A stretch of 64,000 nt of DNA, taken from positions 35,848 to 99,847 of the forward strand of contig NZ_JAAAMU010000025.1 of assembly GCF_009909195.1 (NCBI RefSeq), in the 5' to 3' direction. Of this stretch, positions 1 to 8,392 are shown one piece after another (the stretch's first letter is position 1; every line of letters begins with the position of its first letter). The notes below the pieces were generated by a model. The model did not search any database. It saw only the letters and a program-made list of their open reading frames with translations, and had not been told where the DNA came from. The stretch comes from Paenibacillus sacheonensis (GTDB lineage: Bacteria; Bacillota; Bacilli; Paenibacillales; Paenibacillaceae). The position numbers and the translations under genes are program-made.

Positions 1-232
1 GAAATACCTCTTGAATGTGCGGGTGAAGCGGTCCGGAGAAGGATTCGGCTGCAACGGTCGTCAGAATGATCGGGGCATTGAATACTTTGGCTGTCTTCGC
101 CAAGCCCACCGTGTTGTTAATGATCGTTTGGCGATCGGCGCTTTGCGTGCCGAACAACATCTGAGGCTGATGATCGATAAGAATAATCGCCGAGTTTTCC
201 GGTGTAAGCAAATCCTGATTTTCTTTAAACAT
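1..232 (-). CDS. Isochorismatase-family hydrolase (N-terminal part, runs off the window)
   Basis: Reading the minus strand from an ATG at 232 gives MFKENQDLLTPENSAIILID followed by HQPQM and then a hydrophobic stretch typical of the isochorismatase fold (YcaC-like branch). The Asp in the IDHQ motif is where the family keeps its catalytic Asp. Only the first 77 residues are present; the Lys and Cys of the catalytic triad lie beyond position 1. It is transcribed divergently from the XapX/amidohydrolase genes, so the 282 bases between 233 and 514 should hold both promoters. The substrate cannot be told; such proteins hydrolyse amides or isochorismate-like vinyl ethers. Confidence 0.75.
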   Translation of the reverse strand, partial: MFKENQDLLTPENSAIILIDHQPQMLFGTQSADRQTIINNTVGLAKTAKVFNAPIILTTVAAESFSGPLHPHIQEVF

Positions 233-514
233 ATTCTAGTCCCTACTCTCGTTCGTTTTTTTGATACAACAGCAACAGTAAAGCATCTAAGTTGCTACGG
301 CCTGTTCCGTTGTATGTCATTCATACTAGAAAAAGATAGAAGCTCAATCAATTCCGTTTTTTCTATACGAACCATAGCAAGAAGTTATAGCGATTGCGGC
401 AGCCGATACGTATAAGCGTTCATTATAAGAGGTATAGATAGCGCCTTATTGATGGTATATGGAGCCGTTTAATAAAATGGCATTATCCATTCACCGGCAA
501 GGAGGTGTTTCAGC
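233..514. promoter_or_regulatory. Divergent intergenic region
   Basis: This A+T-rich gap separates the divergent isochorismatase-like and XapX genes. A strong ribosome-binding site (AAGGAGG, about 500-506) precedes the XapX start. Upstream of it a TTGATG and a later TAATAA could serve as a weak promoter, but no single -35/-10 pair stands out and no clear operator palindrome was found. Confidence 0.3.
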
Positions 515-688
515 ATGTGGGGATCCATGTTTTTGGCATTGGGGACGGGGATTATAATCGGAATCGTGTTCCAGACGCTTCGCATACCATCTCCGGCGCC
601 GCCATTCTTGGGTTTGCTAGGTTTAGCGGGCATGTTTTTAGGACAGCGATTAATTCCATGGATCAAGCTTTGGTTATCGAGCAAGTAA
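515..688 (+). CDS. XapX domain small membrane protein (DUF1427)
   Basis: This is a 57-residue protein with two hydrophobic segments (about 4-20 and 33-50). Between them sits the sequence LRIPSPAPP, the hallmark of XapX/DUF1427 proteins. The start ATG at 515 is chosen because AAGGAGG lies 8 bases upstream. The gene lies 28 bases before the amidohydrolase and is probably in the same operon. The family's role is unknown; members often sit beside amidohydrolases and isochorismatase-like enzymes, as here. Confidence 0.75.
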   Translation: MWGSMFLALGTGIIIGIVFQTLRIPSPAPPFLGLLGLAGMFLGQRLIPWIKLWLSSK

Positions 689-716
689 TACGGTCGAACA
701 TAAAGGAGACGATACG

Positions 717-2558
717 ATGTCCGAGCATACGAGCGTTACAGAGGCAGAATTGATCATTTATAATGCGAACGTCATTACCATGGATGAGGCCAATCCAGCG
801 GCTTCGGCAGTAGCGATCAAAGACGGCCGGTTCCTGGCCGTCGGCGAAGAAGCAGAGGTATTGAAACATAAGGGGACGGCGACCCGCGTCGTGGACGGTC
901 ATAAACGAATGCTGATTCCGGGCTTGAACGACTCTCATATCCACCTCATTCGCGGCGGGCTGAATTACAATTTGGAGCTTCGCTGGGACGGGGTTCCGTC
1001 AGTGGCTGATGCGCTACGGATGTTAAAGGCTCAAGTCGATCGCACGCCGGCGCCGCACTGGGTCAGGGTTGTCGGCGGTTGGACGGAGTTTCAATTCAAG
1101 GAACGCAGAATGCCGACGCTGGACGAAATTAACCGCATTGCGCCGGATACGCCGGTGTTTATTCTTAATTTATATCGGCAAGCGTTCTTGAATAAAGCCG
1201 CGCTCAGGGTTGTCGGTTATACGAAAGACACGCCGAATCCTCCAGGCGGCGAGATCCAGCGGGACAGCAAAGGCAATCCGACAGGGATGCTGATCGCAAG
1301 GCCGAATGCTACGATCCTGTACGCCACCCTGGCTCGAGGTCCGAAACTCGGCTATGAAGATCAATTGAATTCCACGCGTTTGTTTATGCGCGAGTTGAAT
1401 CGTTTCGGCGTTACAAGCGTGATTGATGCTGGCGGAGGTTTCCAAAATTACCCCGACGACTATCAAGTATTCGAGGAATTAGACCGTCGAGGTGAAATCA
1501 CCGTACGCACGGCCTACAATCTGTTTACGCAGCACCCGAATAACGAGCTGGCCGATTTTCAAAAATGGACAGCCTCATCGGTTCCTTACACGGGAAGTCC
1601 GTTTTACAGGCACAACGGAGCGGGTGAAATGCTCGTATACAGCGCGGCAGATTTTGAGGATTTCGTCGAACCTCGACCGGAGCTGCCGGCAGTATTGGAA
1701 AATGATCTGTATGGCGTTACGCAGCATCTTGTTCAACAGCGTTGGCCATTTCGGCTGCATGCTACTTATGGAGAGTCGATATCCCGATTTTTGGACGTAT
1801 TCGAGCGTGTCAATAAAGAGGTGCCTTTTAAAGACTTACGCTGGATTTTGGATCATGCCGAGACGATTCATGAGCGAGACTTGGAACGCGTCGTAGCATT
1901 GGGCGGATCCATAGCCGTTCAAAGCCGCATGGCGTTCCAAGGGGAATATTTTGTAGACCGTTACGGTGCCGAGGCGGCAGAGAATGCACCTCCGATTACC
2001 AAAATGCTTACGGCTGGCTTGCGCGTAGGAGTCGGAACGGACGCGACACGGGTGGCCAGTTACAATCCATGGGTAGCCTTGTATTGGCTCGTGACAGGGA
2101 AAACACTTGGCGGCCTTTCTTTGTACCCGGCTTCTAACCGTGTTGGGCGTCACGAAGCACTTCGTATGTATACAGCGGGAAATGCATGGTTTTCAAAGGA
2201 AGAGGATGTCAAAGGACAAATTAAGACCGGGTACTACGCTGACCTGTCGTTGCTTTCGGACAACTTCTTAAACGTCCCGGAGGAGGACATAAAAAAGATC
2301 GAATCGGTATTCACTGTCGTGGGAGGGAAGATCGTCTATGGTACCGGCGAGTTCCAGCATTTATCACCTCCGGCTCCTAAAGCAAGCCCTGACTGGTCCC
2401 CGCATAACTTCTTCGGCGGGTATTACAAATCGCCTATTTACGGAGGCGGCAATGGCCAGCCTATTTCACATCAAGAGCATCATCACCATCATCACCATCA
2501 GGGATGCAATCACCATCATGGCGGCGGTTTCTGCGACTTGGATTGTTTTGTATTCTAA
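717..2558 (+). CDS. YtcJ-like metal-dependent amidohydrolase with a His/Cys-rich tail
   Basis: The 613-residue protein belongs to the amidohydrolase_3 (YtcJ/AepA-like) family, which hydrolyses C-N bonds with one or two metal ions in a TIM barrel. The metal motif HIH is seen in NDSHIHLIRGG (near residue 75). Further ligands are likely in RLHATYGES and LDHAETI, and the catalytic Asp in VGTDATR. The last 30 residues are unusual for the family: seven consecutive His, then HHH and two Cys near the C-terminus, a likely metal-binding or metal-loading tail. The start has a good site (AAAGGAG). It is followed by a hairpin at 2567. Neighbours suggest a role in breakdown of an aromatic or cyclic imide/amide compound; the substrate is unknown. 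Confidence 0.85.
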   Translation: MSEHTSVTEAELIIYNANVITMDEANPAASAVAIKDGRFLAVGEEAEVLKHKGTATRVVDGHKRMLIPGLNDSHIHLIRGGLNYNLELRWDGVPSVADALRMLKAQVDRTPAPHWVRVVGGWTEFQFKERRMPTLDEINRIAPDTPVFILNLYRQAFLNKAALRVVGYTKDTPNPPGGEIQRDSKGNPTGMLIARPNATILYATLARGPKLGYEDQLNSTRLFMRELNRFGVTSVIDAGGGFQNYPDDYQVFEELDRRGEITVRTAYNLFTQHPNNELADFQKWTASSVPYTGSPFYRHNGAGEMLVYSAADFEDFVEPRPELPAVLENDLYGVTQHLVQQRWPFRLHATYGESISRFLDVFERVNKEVPFKDLRWILDHAETIHERDLERVVALGGSIAVQSRMAFQGEYFVDRYGAEAAENAPPITKMLTAGLRVGVGTDATRVASYNPWVALYWLVTGKTLGGLSLYPASNRVGRHEALRMYTAGNAWFSKEEDVKGQIKTGYYADLSLLSDNFLNVPEEDIKKIESVFTVVGGKIVYGTGEFQHLSPPAPKASPDWSPHNFFGGYYKSPIYGGGNGQPISHQEHHHHHHHQGCNHHHGGGFCDLDCFVF

Positions 2559-2566
2559 AACCGTCA

Positions 2567-2592
2567 GGCTGCCGTTCGTAGGCAGCCTTTCA
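2567..2592 (+). terminator. Hairpin after the amidohydrolase
   Basis: GGCTGCC and GGCAGCC form a perfect 7-bp stem around a 7-base loop, followed by TTTC. The T-run is short, so it may only reduce read-through into the mhqO-like gene 36 bases on. Confidence 0.6.
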
Positions 2593-2627
2593 TGTATCTG
2601 TACGTACTATCATTTGGAGGTTTAATA

Positions 2628-3575
2628 ATGGCTAAAAAAACCGCAGGCATTCATCACATCACATCGTTTGTCAGTAATCCGCAGATTAATGTCGATTTCT
2701 ACGCAGGGGTACTAGGGCTTCGCCTCGTAAAGAAGACGATTAACTTCGACGCTCAAAAGGTTTATCATCTTTATTTCGGAAACGAGGTAGGGAGTCCCGG
2801 AACCGCCATGACCTTCTTTCCTTCCGAAGGAGCGCGTCGCGGCAATGTCGGAGGAGGCCAAGTCGGATTTACGACTTTCGTCGTTCCGAATGGAGCACTG
2901 ACGTTTTGGGAAGAGCGGCTGGTTAAACTCGGCGTCGAATTCAAGCACGCGCATCGTTTTAATGAAACCTTCTTGCAGTTCAATGATAAGGACGGGTTGC
3001 AGCTTGAGATCGTAGAGAGAGAGGGCGGACCATTAAGCAAATGGGCTTTCGGAGGTGTCCCTGCGGATAAAGCGATCAAAGGTTTCGGAGGAGCCATTCT
3101 GTACAGTATAGCTCCGGATCAAACCCAAGATACCCTGAAAAACGTTTTGGGTTTGGAAAAGATCGGCGAGGAGGGCGGCCTGGTACGGTATCGTTCCTCT
3201 GGCGATCTTGGAAACATCATTGACATCAATGCTGAACCGATGGCATGGGGAATCGCGGGAGCAGGTACCGTTCATCATATTGCATGGCGGGCCCAGAATG
3301 ATGAAGATCATGTAAATTGGCGTGAACATGTTGCGCAACATGGTTTTCAAGTGACATCCATCATTGACCGTCAGTATTTTCATGCCATCTACTTCCGAGA
3401 ACATGGCGGTATCTTGTTTGAAGTCGCCACGGACACCCCAGGATTTGTAACGGATGAACCGTTTGAAAGCCTGGGAGAAAAGCTTCAACTTCCGCCATGG
3501 CTCGAGTCGAAGCGAGACGTTGTCGAGGGAAATCTCCTCCCGGTCACGGTTCGGGTATTGGAGGACGATAAGTAA
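2628..3575 (+). CDS. mhqO: MhqO-like ring-cleaving dioxygenase (VOC family)
   Basis: This 315-residue protein has two vicinal-oxygen-chelate modules, like Bacillus MhqO/MhqA/MhqE enzymes linked to resistance to hydroquinones and catechols. His pairs that fit metal ligands occur in AGIHHITSF (residues 9-10) and in GTVHHIAWRA of the second module, and a Glu occurs in GGILFEVATD. The start at 2628 is preferred over an upstream in-frame ATG at 2592 because TTTGGAGG lies 9 bases before it. The stop overlaps the start of the next gene (TAATG), so the two are translationally coupled. Family knowledge predicts Fe(II)-dependent ring opening. No MhqR-type regulator or operator is visible in the window. 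Confidence 0.85.
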   Translation: MAKKTAGIHHITSFVSNPQINVDFYAGVLGLRLVKKTINFDAQKVYHLYFGNEVGSPGTAMTFFPSEGARRGNVGGGQVGFTTFVVPNGALTFWEERLVKLGVEFKHAHRFNETFLQFNDKDGLQLEIVEREGGPLSKWAFGGVPADKAIKGFGGAILYSIAPDQTQDTLKNVLGLEKIGEEGGLVRYRSSGDLGNIIDINAEPMAWGIAGAGTVHHIAWRAQNDEDHVNWREHVAQHGFQVTSIIDRQYFHAIYFREHGGILFEVATDTPGFVTDEPFESLGEKLQLPPWLESKRDVVEGNLLPVTVRVLEDDK

Positions 3576-4210
3576 TGAAGCATATTTACCAAGCAGGTTC
3601 CGATCCTGATGCGCCGGTATTGCTGCTCTTGCACGGTACGGGAGGGACGGAAAAGGATCTGCTTCCATTGGCGCCGCTCATTGATGCAGGCGCTTCTGTG
3701 CTCAGCGTGCGAGGGAATGTAAGCGAGAACGGAATGACAAGGTTTTTCCGGAGGATTTCGGAAGGGATCTTCGATGAGGAAGATCTGAAATTCCGATCTA
3801 GGGAATTAAACGAATACCTCGATGAAGCTGCGGGAATGTATTCGTTCGACCGACGGAAAGTCATCGCGGTGGGATACTCCAACGGAGCGAATATAGCCGC
3901 AAGTTTACTGTTCCATTTCAATCATTCCTTGATGGGAGCCATTCTTCATCATCCGATGGTGCCGTTACGGGGGATACGACTGCCGGATTTGACTGGAATT
4001 CCGGTCTTTATCGGTGCCGGTACGAATGACCCGATTTGCTCTTCCCTAGAAACTGAAGAATTGTCTTCGCTCTTAGAAGGTGGCGGCGCGGGGGTAAAGG
4101 TTCACTGGGAGCATTCCGGTCACCAGCTGACGATGGCCGAAGTACAAGCTGCGGCTGCATGGTACAATGATACGTTTCATGCAATGCGGCGTCAGGATGG
4201 TCTCGACTGA
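3575..4210 (+). CDS. mhqD: MhqD-like carboxylesterase/phospholipase-type hydrolase
   Basis: This 211-residue alpha/beta hydrolase is related to MhqD and carboxylesterase YpfH-type proteins. The nucleophile motif is GYSNGA (near residue 108). The acid is probably Asp in GTNDPIC and the base His in HSGHQLT, so the triad looks intact. An HGTGG oxyanion loop is near the N-terminus. Its start overlaps the mhqO stop by one base. In Bacillus subtilis the mhqNOP and mhqED operons are induced together by quinones, which supports the assignment, though here the two genes are directly adjacent. Confidence 0.82.
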   Translation: MKHIYQAGSDPDAPVLLLLHGTGGTEKDLLPLAPLIDAGASVLSVRGNVSENGMTRFFRRISEGIFDEEDLKFRSRELNEYLDEAAGMYSFDRRKVIAVGYSNGANIAASLLFHFNHSLMGAILHHPMVPLRGIRLPDLTGIPVFIGAGTNDPICSSLETEELSSLLEGGGAGVKVHWEHSGHQLTMAEVQAAAAWYNDTFHAMRRQDGLD

Positions 4211-4241
4211 TCCTTTACGCCGATCTATAGGAGGATACTTT

Positions 4242-4484
4242 ATGATTTCGATCCTAGCTCGAATTAACGAGTTGAGCAGAAAACAACACATCATTGGCTT
4301 GTCCGTGGAGGAAGAGCAAGAGCAGACAGCGTTGAGACAGGATTATTTAAAGATTATTCGCGGCCAATTACGATCTACGCTATTGAGCGTGTCTGTTGTA
4401 GACGCGGATGGCAATGATGTCACTCCGGAGAAACTGACGCATGAAAAAGAAATCAATTACAAGGATAATGATGGAAAATATTAA
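4242..4484 (+). CDS. DUF896 family protein (first of two)
   Basis: This 80-residue protein starts MISILARINELSRK and contains the family signature DYLKIIRGQLRSTLL followed by VTPEKL. DUF896 (YnzC-like) proteins are small, helical, cytosolic and of unknown function. The start at 4242 has AGGAGG 7 bases upstream. It lies 31 bases after the mhqD-like gene. A second paralogue is at 20744-20965; the two share the INELS and TPEKL motifs but differ widely elsewhere. Confidence 0.85.
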   Translation: MISILARINELSRKQHIIGLSVEEEQEQTALRQDYLKIIRGQLRSTLLSVSVVDADGNDVTPEKLTHEKEINYKDNDGKY

Positions 4485-4537
4485 TCCATCCCTAACTTTA
4501 AGCGTAATTAATAAGTTTCACAACACAGGAGGATACC

Positions 4538-5541
4538 ATGGGGAAAATCGCTATATATGGTTTCGGTCGAATTGGAAGACAATTGCTTCGCGCGGCCTTG
4601 CAAAACGGTTTATTCGTTCCTTATTCAATCTCGGATAAATTAAAGATGAAGCCGCCTTGGCCGCGTTGTACGAGGTTGACACAAACTATAAGCGTTGGCA
4701 TGAGCCTGTTCAAGGGGACGAGGGATGCATTACAATCGGTGACCGACAAATCCGCTACTTGAATGCCGCGAAGGAAATTCCAAACTGGGGGGAGCTCGGC
4801 GTCGACCTTGTCATTGATTGCACGGGCCGTGCGGTTACGCGTTCCATTGCGCAGCTTCATCTCGACCGGGGGGCTAACCGGGTGCTGGTGAGCGGACCAA
4901 GCAAGAGCTTGGAAGATTGCGATGCTGTTCTCCTGAAAGGGATTAACCTGACCAGCTTCGATTCGAAAAAGCATAAAATTATCAGCATGGCCAGTTGTAC
5001 GACCAATGCATTGGCTGCTGTTGTCAAATTGGTCCAAGAGAATTACGGGATCAAATACGGGCTGTTCTCTACCGTCCATTCGTATATGAATACGCAATCG
5101 TTGACGGATCAGCCGATGAAAGACCGCAGGGATTCATGGGCAGCGGCAGAGAACATTATTCCTTCCTCTTCCGGAGCGGCCAAAGCACTCAAATTTATAT
5201 GGCCAGATCTTCAAATCACTGGTAAGGCGTATCGAATCCCAACTCGCACCGGCAGTATCGCGGAGCTGAATCTGATTACGGAGAAAGCTTGCACGGTTCA
5301 GGATATAAACGATATGTTTCGCAAAGCGGCTCATGAAGGAGAGCTTAAAGGGGTTCTAGACGTATTAGAAGGGGAGTGGGCTTCGTCGCGTATTGTCGCG
5401 GATCCGCATTCTTCAATTATCGACCTTCCACTGACACAGGTGCAGGGAGAGCTCCTTTCCGTTGCAGCCTGGTACGATAATGAATGGGGTTATGCTTCGC
5501 GTCTAGCAGAAGTAGCTGCCTTTCTTACAAGAGAGCGTTAG
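4538..5541 (+). pseudogene. Type I glyceraldehyde-3-phosphate dehydrogenase, frameshifted
   Basis: The first 33 codons (MGKIAIYGFGRIGRQLL...) form the NAD-binding glycine motif GFGRIG. At about 4636-4645, in the run GATAAATTAAAG, the frame moves by one base. From there to 5541 the second frame encodes the rest, including SMASCTTNALAA with the catalytic Cys and the C-terminal WYDNEWGYASR motif. Restoring one base would give a full-length enzyme of about 334 residues. The protein has SMASCTTN where most GAPDHs have SNASCTTN, which suggests a divergent accessory paralogue rather than the glycolytic enzyme. The single lesion in an A-rich run could be a real recent mutation or a sequencing error. 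Confidence 0.85.
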
Positions 5542-5567
5542 GCGTAACAGGCGTAACTAATGGCATA

Positions 5568-5614
5568 AAACATGCGGTGGTAGCATCTCGAGCGTTACCG
5601 CTGCATGTTTTTTT
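5568..5614 (+). terminator. Terminator of the mhq/DUF896/gap gene group
   Basis: An imperfect long hairpin (ACATGCGGT... paired with ...ACCGCTGCATGT) is followed by a run of seven T. It closes the + strand gene group. Confidence 0.8.
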
Positions 5615-5748
5615 GGTGTCGACAATAGCCTTCCAGCCTGGACTTCTTTGCCTCTGTAACCTTAATTAGACTGCAAATGGAAAGGGCATTCGCGGGTTCC
5701 AACCTTTCCATAACTCAAGTTCAGTCCTGCCGGCTATAGTCCATATAG

Positions 5749-5795
5749 CAAAAATAGAGCGCTCGCCATAGTAGGCAAGGACGCTCCATTTAAGG
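5749..5795 (-). terminator. Terminator of the MFS operon
   Basis: Read on the minus strand, GGAGCGTCCTTGCC pairs with GGCGAGCGCTC and is followed by TATTTTT, just after the MFS stop codon. Confidence 0.7.
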
Positions 5796-5810
5796 ATTTA
5801 TGGCAATCGA

Positions 5811-7028
5811 TTATACCGAATGGGCCGGTTCCTGACCCTTCGTGCCGGAGGATTCCCGAAGAGGAATAAACAAAGGAACAATGGCGCTTATACAGAGTAA
5901 TCCAACCAGGATTTCGAATGTAAACAGATGGCCTCCGATATCGACGAGATAGATCGAAAGCATCGGGCCAAGAGAAGCGCCTATAAATAACATGAACATG
6001 TGGAAAGAAACTGCAATCGCTCTAACCTCTCCCGCAAGCTGGCCGATCAATGAAATGAGAGCGGGGAGGGCAATGGCGACACCCGTTGTGAATATGACGC
6101 TCATAATGATTAGAAAGGCTAAGTTTTCCCAAACGCCCAATAATCCCAAGCCGATGGCAGCTAGAATCAATCCGCTCCACAACACGCTTTTGACCCCGTA
6201 TTTCGCGACTAGTTTTCCGTCAAACGGAGAAATGAGCATTCCTATGATACCCGCTGCTCGAACCCAAAGAATATCCTCATGACTCAAATTAAATAGCGAG
6301 CTCGTTAAGTAACTGCCAAGTGTCGTGAAATAGCCAACGAGCGCGGTAAAAAGGATAGCGGAAATGATATAGCAAAGCGGGAGTCTCTTTTTTTGAAAGA
6401 GCATGCCTATTCGCGCAAGCGGGGCAAAGATGCTGCCTTGCGGCCGATCGGTTTTGTCGCTTGGAATCCCGAAGGCGATCATCAGAGAAGATAATAAATA
6501 GGCACCGAACAGAATATAGAACACATAGGACCAGTCAAACGTCAATACGATAAAACTGCTATAAATTTGTCCGACGATACTGGCCATAAGAAAAGCGGTA
6601 CTTATAAAACCAATCATCGTTACTCTTCTATTTGTTGGAAACATCTCCATGGCATAGGCTAGCACGGAAGGCGGAAACATAGAAGCTGCCAAGCCTTGAA
6701 GGCAGCGTAAAGCGATAAGCCAAGAAAAGGCATGAACCGTCCCGATCAACAACGTTGTCAGGGTCAGAAGCAACAGCCCGGTCATCATCATTTTTTTCCG
6801 TCCAAAGCGATCGGAAAGTGCACCGAAGAGCAAGCCTCCACCTGCAAATGCAAACGAGAATGCACTGCCGGCCCAAGTGGCTTGGGAGGAAGAAACATGG
6901 AAAACTTCCGCGAATAATGAGATTAGAGGCAGGGTAACGTAGACAGCCGAAACGACAATCAATGAACACCAGAACAAGATCAACGTAACGAATGGATTAA
7001 GACTACTCTCTAATGCGGGGCGGTTCAA
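5811..7028 (-). CDS. MFS transporter (YnfM/AraJ-like drug exporter type)
   Basis: The 405-residue, highly hydrophobic protein has about 12 membrane helices. The MFS motif A is seen as GALSDRFGRKKMM near residues 68-80. Its layout, including a long central cytosolic loop near GIPSDKTDRPQG, fits the drug:H+ antiporter-1 branch. The start overlaps the stop of the upstream 140-residue membrane protein by four bases, so both are one transcript. Given the neighbouring quinone-resistance-like genes, export of a toxic small molecule is a reasonable guess; the substrate cannot be read from the sequence. Confidence 0.88.
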   Translation of the reverse strand: MNRPALESSLNPFVTLILFWCSLIVVSAVYVTLPLISLFAEVFHVSSSQATWAGSAFSFAFAGGGLLFGALSDRFGRKKMMMTGLLLLTLTTLLIGTVHAFSWLIALRCLQGLAASMFPPSVLAYAMEMFPTNRRVTMIGFISTAFLMASIVGQIYSSFIVLTFDWSYVFYILFGAYLLSSLMIAFGIPSDKTDRPQGSIFAPLARIGMLFQKKRLPLCYIISAILFTALVGYFTTLGSYLTSSLFNLSHEDILWVRAAGIIGMLISPFDGKLVAKYGVKSVLWSGLILAAIGLGLLGVWENLAFLIIMSVIFTTGVAIALPALISLIGQLAGEVRAIAVSFHMFMLFIGASLGPMLSIYLVDIGGHLFTFEILVGLLCISAIVPLFIPLRESSGTKGQEPAHSV

Positions 7029-7447
7029 TGTCTAACCTCCTTCGAGTCGCCGTTTCGTACGGGAACGACGAATTCCTCTTCGTTGATGTTCTTGAAAACA
7101 TTGATACCGAAAATAAAAACGCCTGTGCCGGCAAGGGTTTCGCCCACGCGTTTCAGTATCGTGACCCATTCGTAAGTATAATCGTTCGCCATCATCGTAA
7201 GCATGATAAGCATGAGAGGAAGTCCAATCGCATGCAGCCAAAAATGCCATTTGGCCAGCGGAGACTCCGCGGCTTTTGGAAATCGCAGGTAAATCAGCCC
7301 GCAAATCGCCAAAGTCGCCCAGCCAAGAAGGTTGGCATGCGTATGCACGCTCGTTAACGCGAAGTTAAGAGAAATGCCCATGTAGATGCCGATGCAGATG
7401 CCAGCGACGATATAAACGACGGCCATTTTTAAAAATCTAATCCCCAT
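7025..7447 (-). CDS. Small four-helix membrane protein with COX1-like His motifs
   Basis: This 140-residue protein has about four membrane segments. The motifs SVHTHANLLGW and HFWLHAIGLPLM resemble the His-containing helices of haem-copper oxidase subunit I. It is far too short to be an oxidase but could bind haem. The start at 7447 is preferred to an ATG 18 bases upstream because AGGAG lies 7 bases before it. It is translationally coupled to the MFS gene by a 4-base overlap. Similar small oxidase-like proteins occur in Bacillales, but their role is not established. Confidence 0.65.
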   Translation of the reverse strand: MGIRFLKMAVVYIVAGICIGIYMGISLNFALTSVHTHANLLGWATLAICGLIYLRFPKAAESPLAKWHFWLHAIGLPLMLIMLTMMANDYTYEWVTILKRVGETLAGTGVFIFGINVFKNINEEEFVVPVRNGDSKEVRH

Positions 7448-7650
7448 GTAAATTCTCCTTTGCAAGTAATAAAGCCCATTTTATAAGCTGTTCATATTGC
7501 CATCAATATGGAATTAACTATAGCTCGTATAGCGTAAAGTTATAGGATTGCCGGATAAAATCTTTACTAAATTGGGGATATGCAAGCAATAAATGGGTGT
7601 GATATAGTGATCCCTGCAAAATCACTTACATTTTGGAAGGGGATTATTCT

Positions 7651-8088
7651 GTGTCTAGTCAATTGCCTGCATTGTTGAATACTCAAATTGCGAACTGGAA
7701 TCTTTTGTTTACGAAATTACATAACTATCATTGGTATGTAAAAGGACCGCAGTTTTTTACGTTGCATGCGAAGTTCGAGGAACTGTACACGGAAGCAGCT
7801 CTTCATGTGGATAATTTGGCGGAGCGGCTGCTTGCATTGGATGGGAGCCCGGTTGCGACTTTGCATGAAGTGCTGGAAATTTCGACGGTCAAAGATGCCA
7901 TTGGTCATGAAACGGCAGAAGCGATGGTACGCACCATTACGGATGATTTTGGCCGTATGGTGGTTGAACTTAAGGAAGGAATGCGTATTGCGGACGTTGA
8001 GGGAGATGAGACTACAGGGGACATGCTCTTGGCCATCCACAGCTCGCTCGAAAAGCATATTTGGATGCTGAAATCATTCCTAGGATAA
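7651..8088 (+). CDS. Dps-family DNA-protecting ferritin
   Basis: This 145-residue protein starts at GTG 7651, eight bases after GGAAGGGG. It has the Dps signature: NYHWYVKGPQF in helix A, then HAKFEELYTEAALHVDNLAERLLALDG, which supplies the His, Asp and Glu of the intersubunit ferroxidase site. The protein should form a 12-mer that oxidises Fe(II) with H2O2 and shields DNA. It is a single gene flanked upstream by the divergent MFS operon and downstream by a strong terminator. The A+T-rich upstream gap carries the inverted motif CTATAGCTCGTATAG, not a convincing PerR box. Confidence 0.92.
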   Translation: MSSQLPALLNTQIANWNLLFTKLHNYHWYVKGPQFFTLHAKFEELYTEAALHVDNLAERLLALDGSPVATLHEVLEISTVKDAIGHETAEAMVRTITDDFGRMVVELKEGMRIADVEGDETTGDMLLAIHSSLEKHIWMLKSFLG

Positions 8089-8141
8089 TCGCAATGGCGC
8101 AGGATCGTCTTAGCTAGTTTGTGAGGCGGGCAAGCATCTCT

Positions 8142-8212
8142 AAAAAAGAAAGGCCATCGGATTCGGACGTTTACCTCCACTCGGGTATTGTTCGAATTTG
8201 ATGGTCTTTTTT
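8142..8212. terminator. Terminator after dps (possibly bidirectional)
   Basis: AAAGGCCATC pairs with GATGGTCTTTT across a loop of about 40 bases, with an A-run before and a T-run after, so it can work on either strand. Confidence 0.7.
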
Positions 8213-8392
8213 GTTACGGCAGCTAAAAGCGGCGTAGCGAGGGGACTCGTACATATAGTTATTTATTATCGTTGATATAGAAAATTCATAAAATACAACC
8301 GGAATATAAAACGATATGATGAAGCAGCGATGCATTGCAAATACACCAAACCTGTTAAGACCATTTAGAACCATTCGAAAGGAAGTATGAAC

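Noticed and set aside
2488..2512. Seven-His run as a cloning tag or vector contamination
   Set aside because: The codons are mixed CAT/CAC, the run is followed by natural Cys/His-rich sequence and a native terminator, and the flanks are continuous chromosome.
2560..2627. MhqR operator before the mhqO-like gene
   Set aside because: No sequence resembling the known ATCTCGAATTCGAGAT-like palindrome was found here or before the XapX gene.
7490..7560. PerR or Fur box before dps
   Set aside because: CTATAGCTCGTATAG has some symmetry but does not fit the TTATAATNATTATAA consensus.
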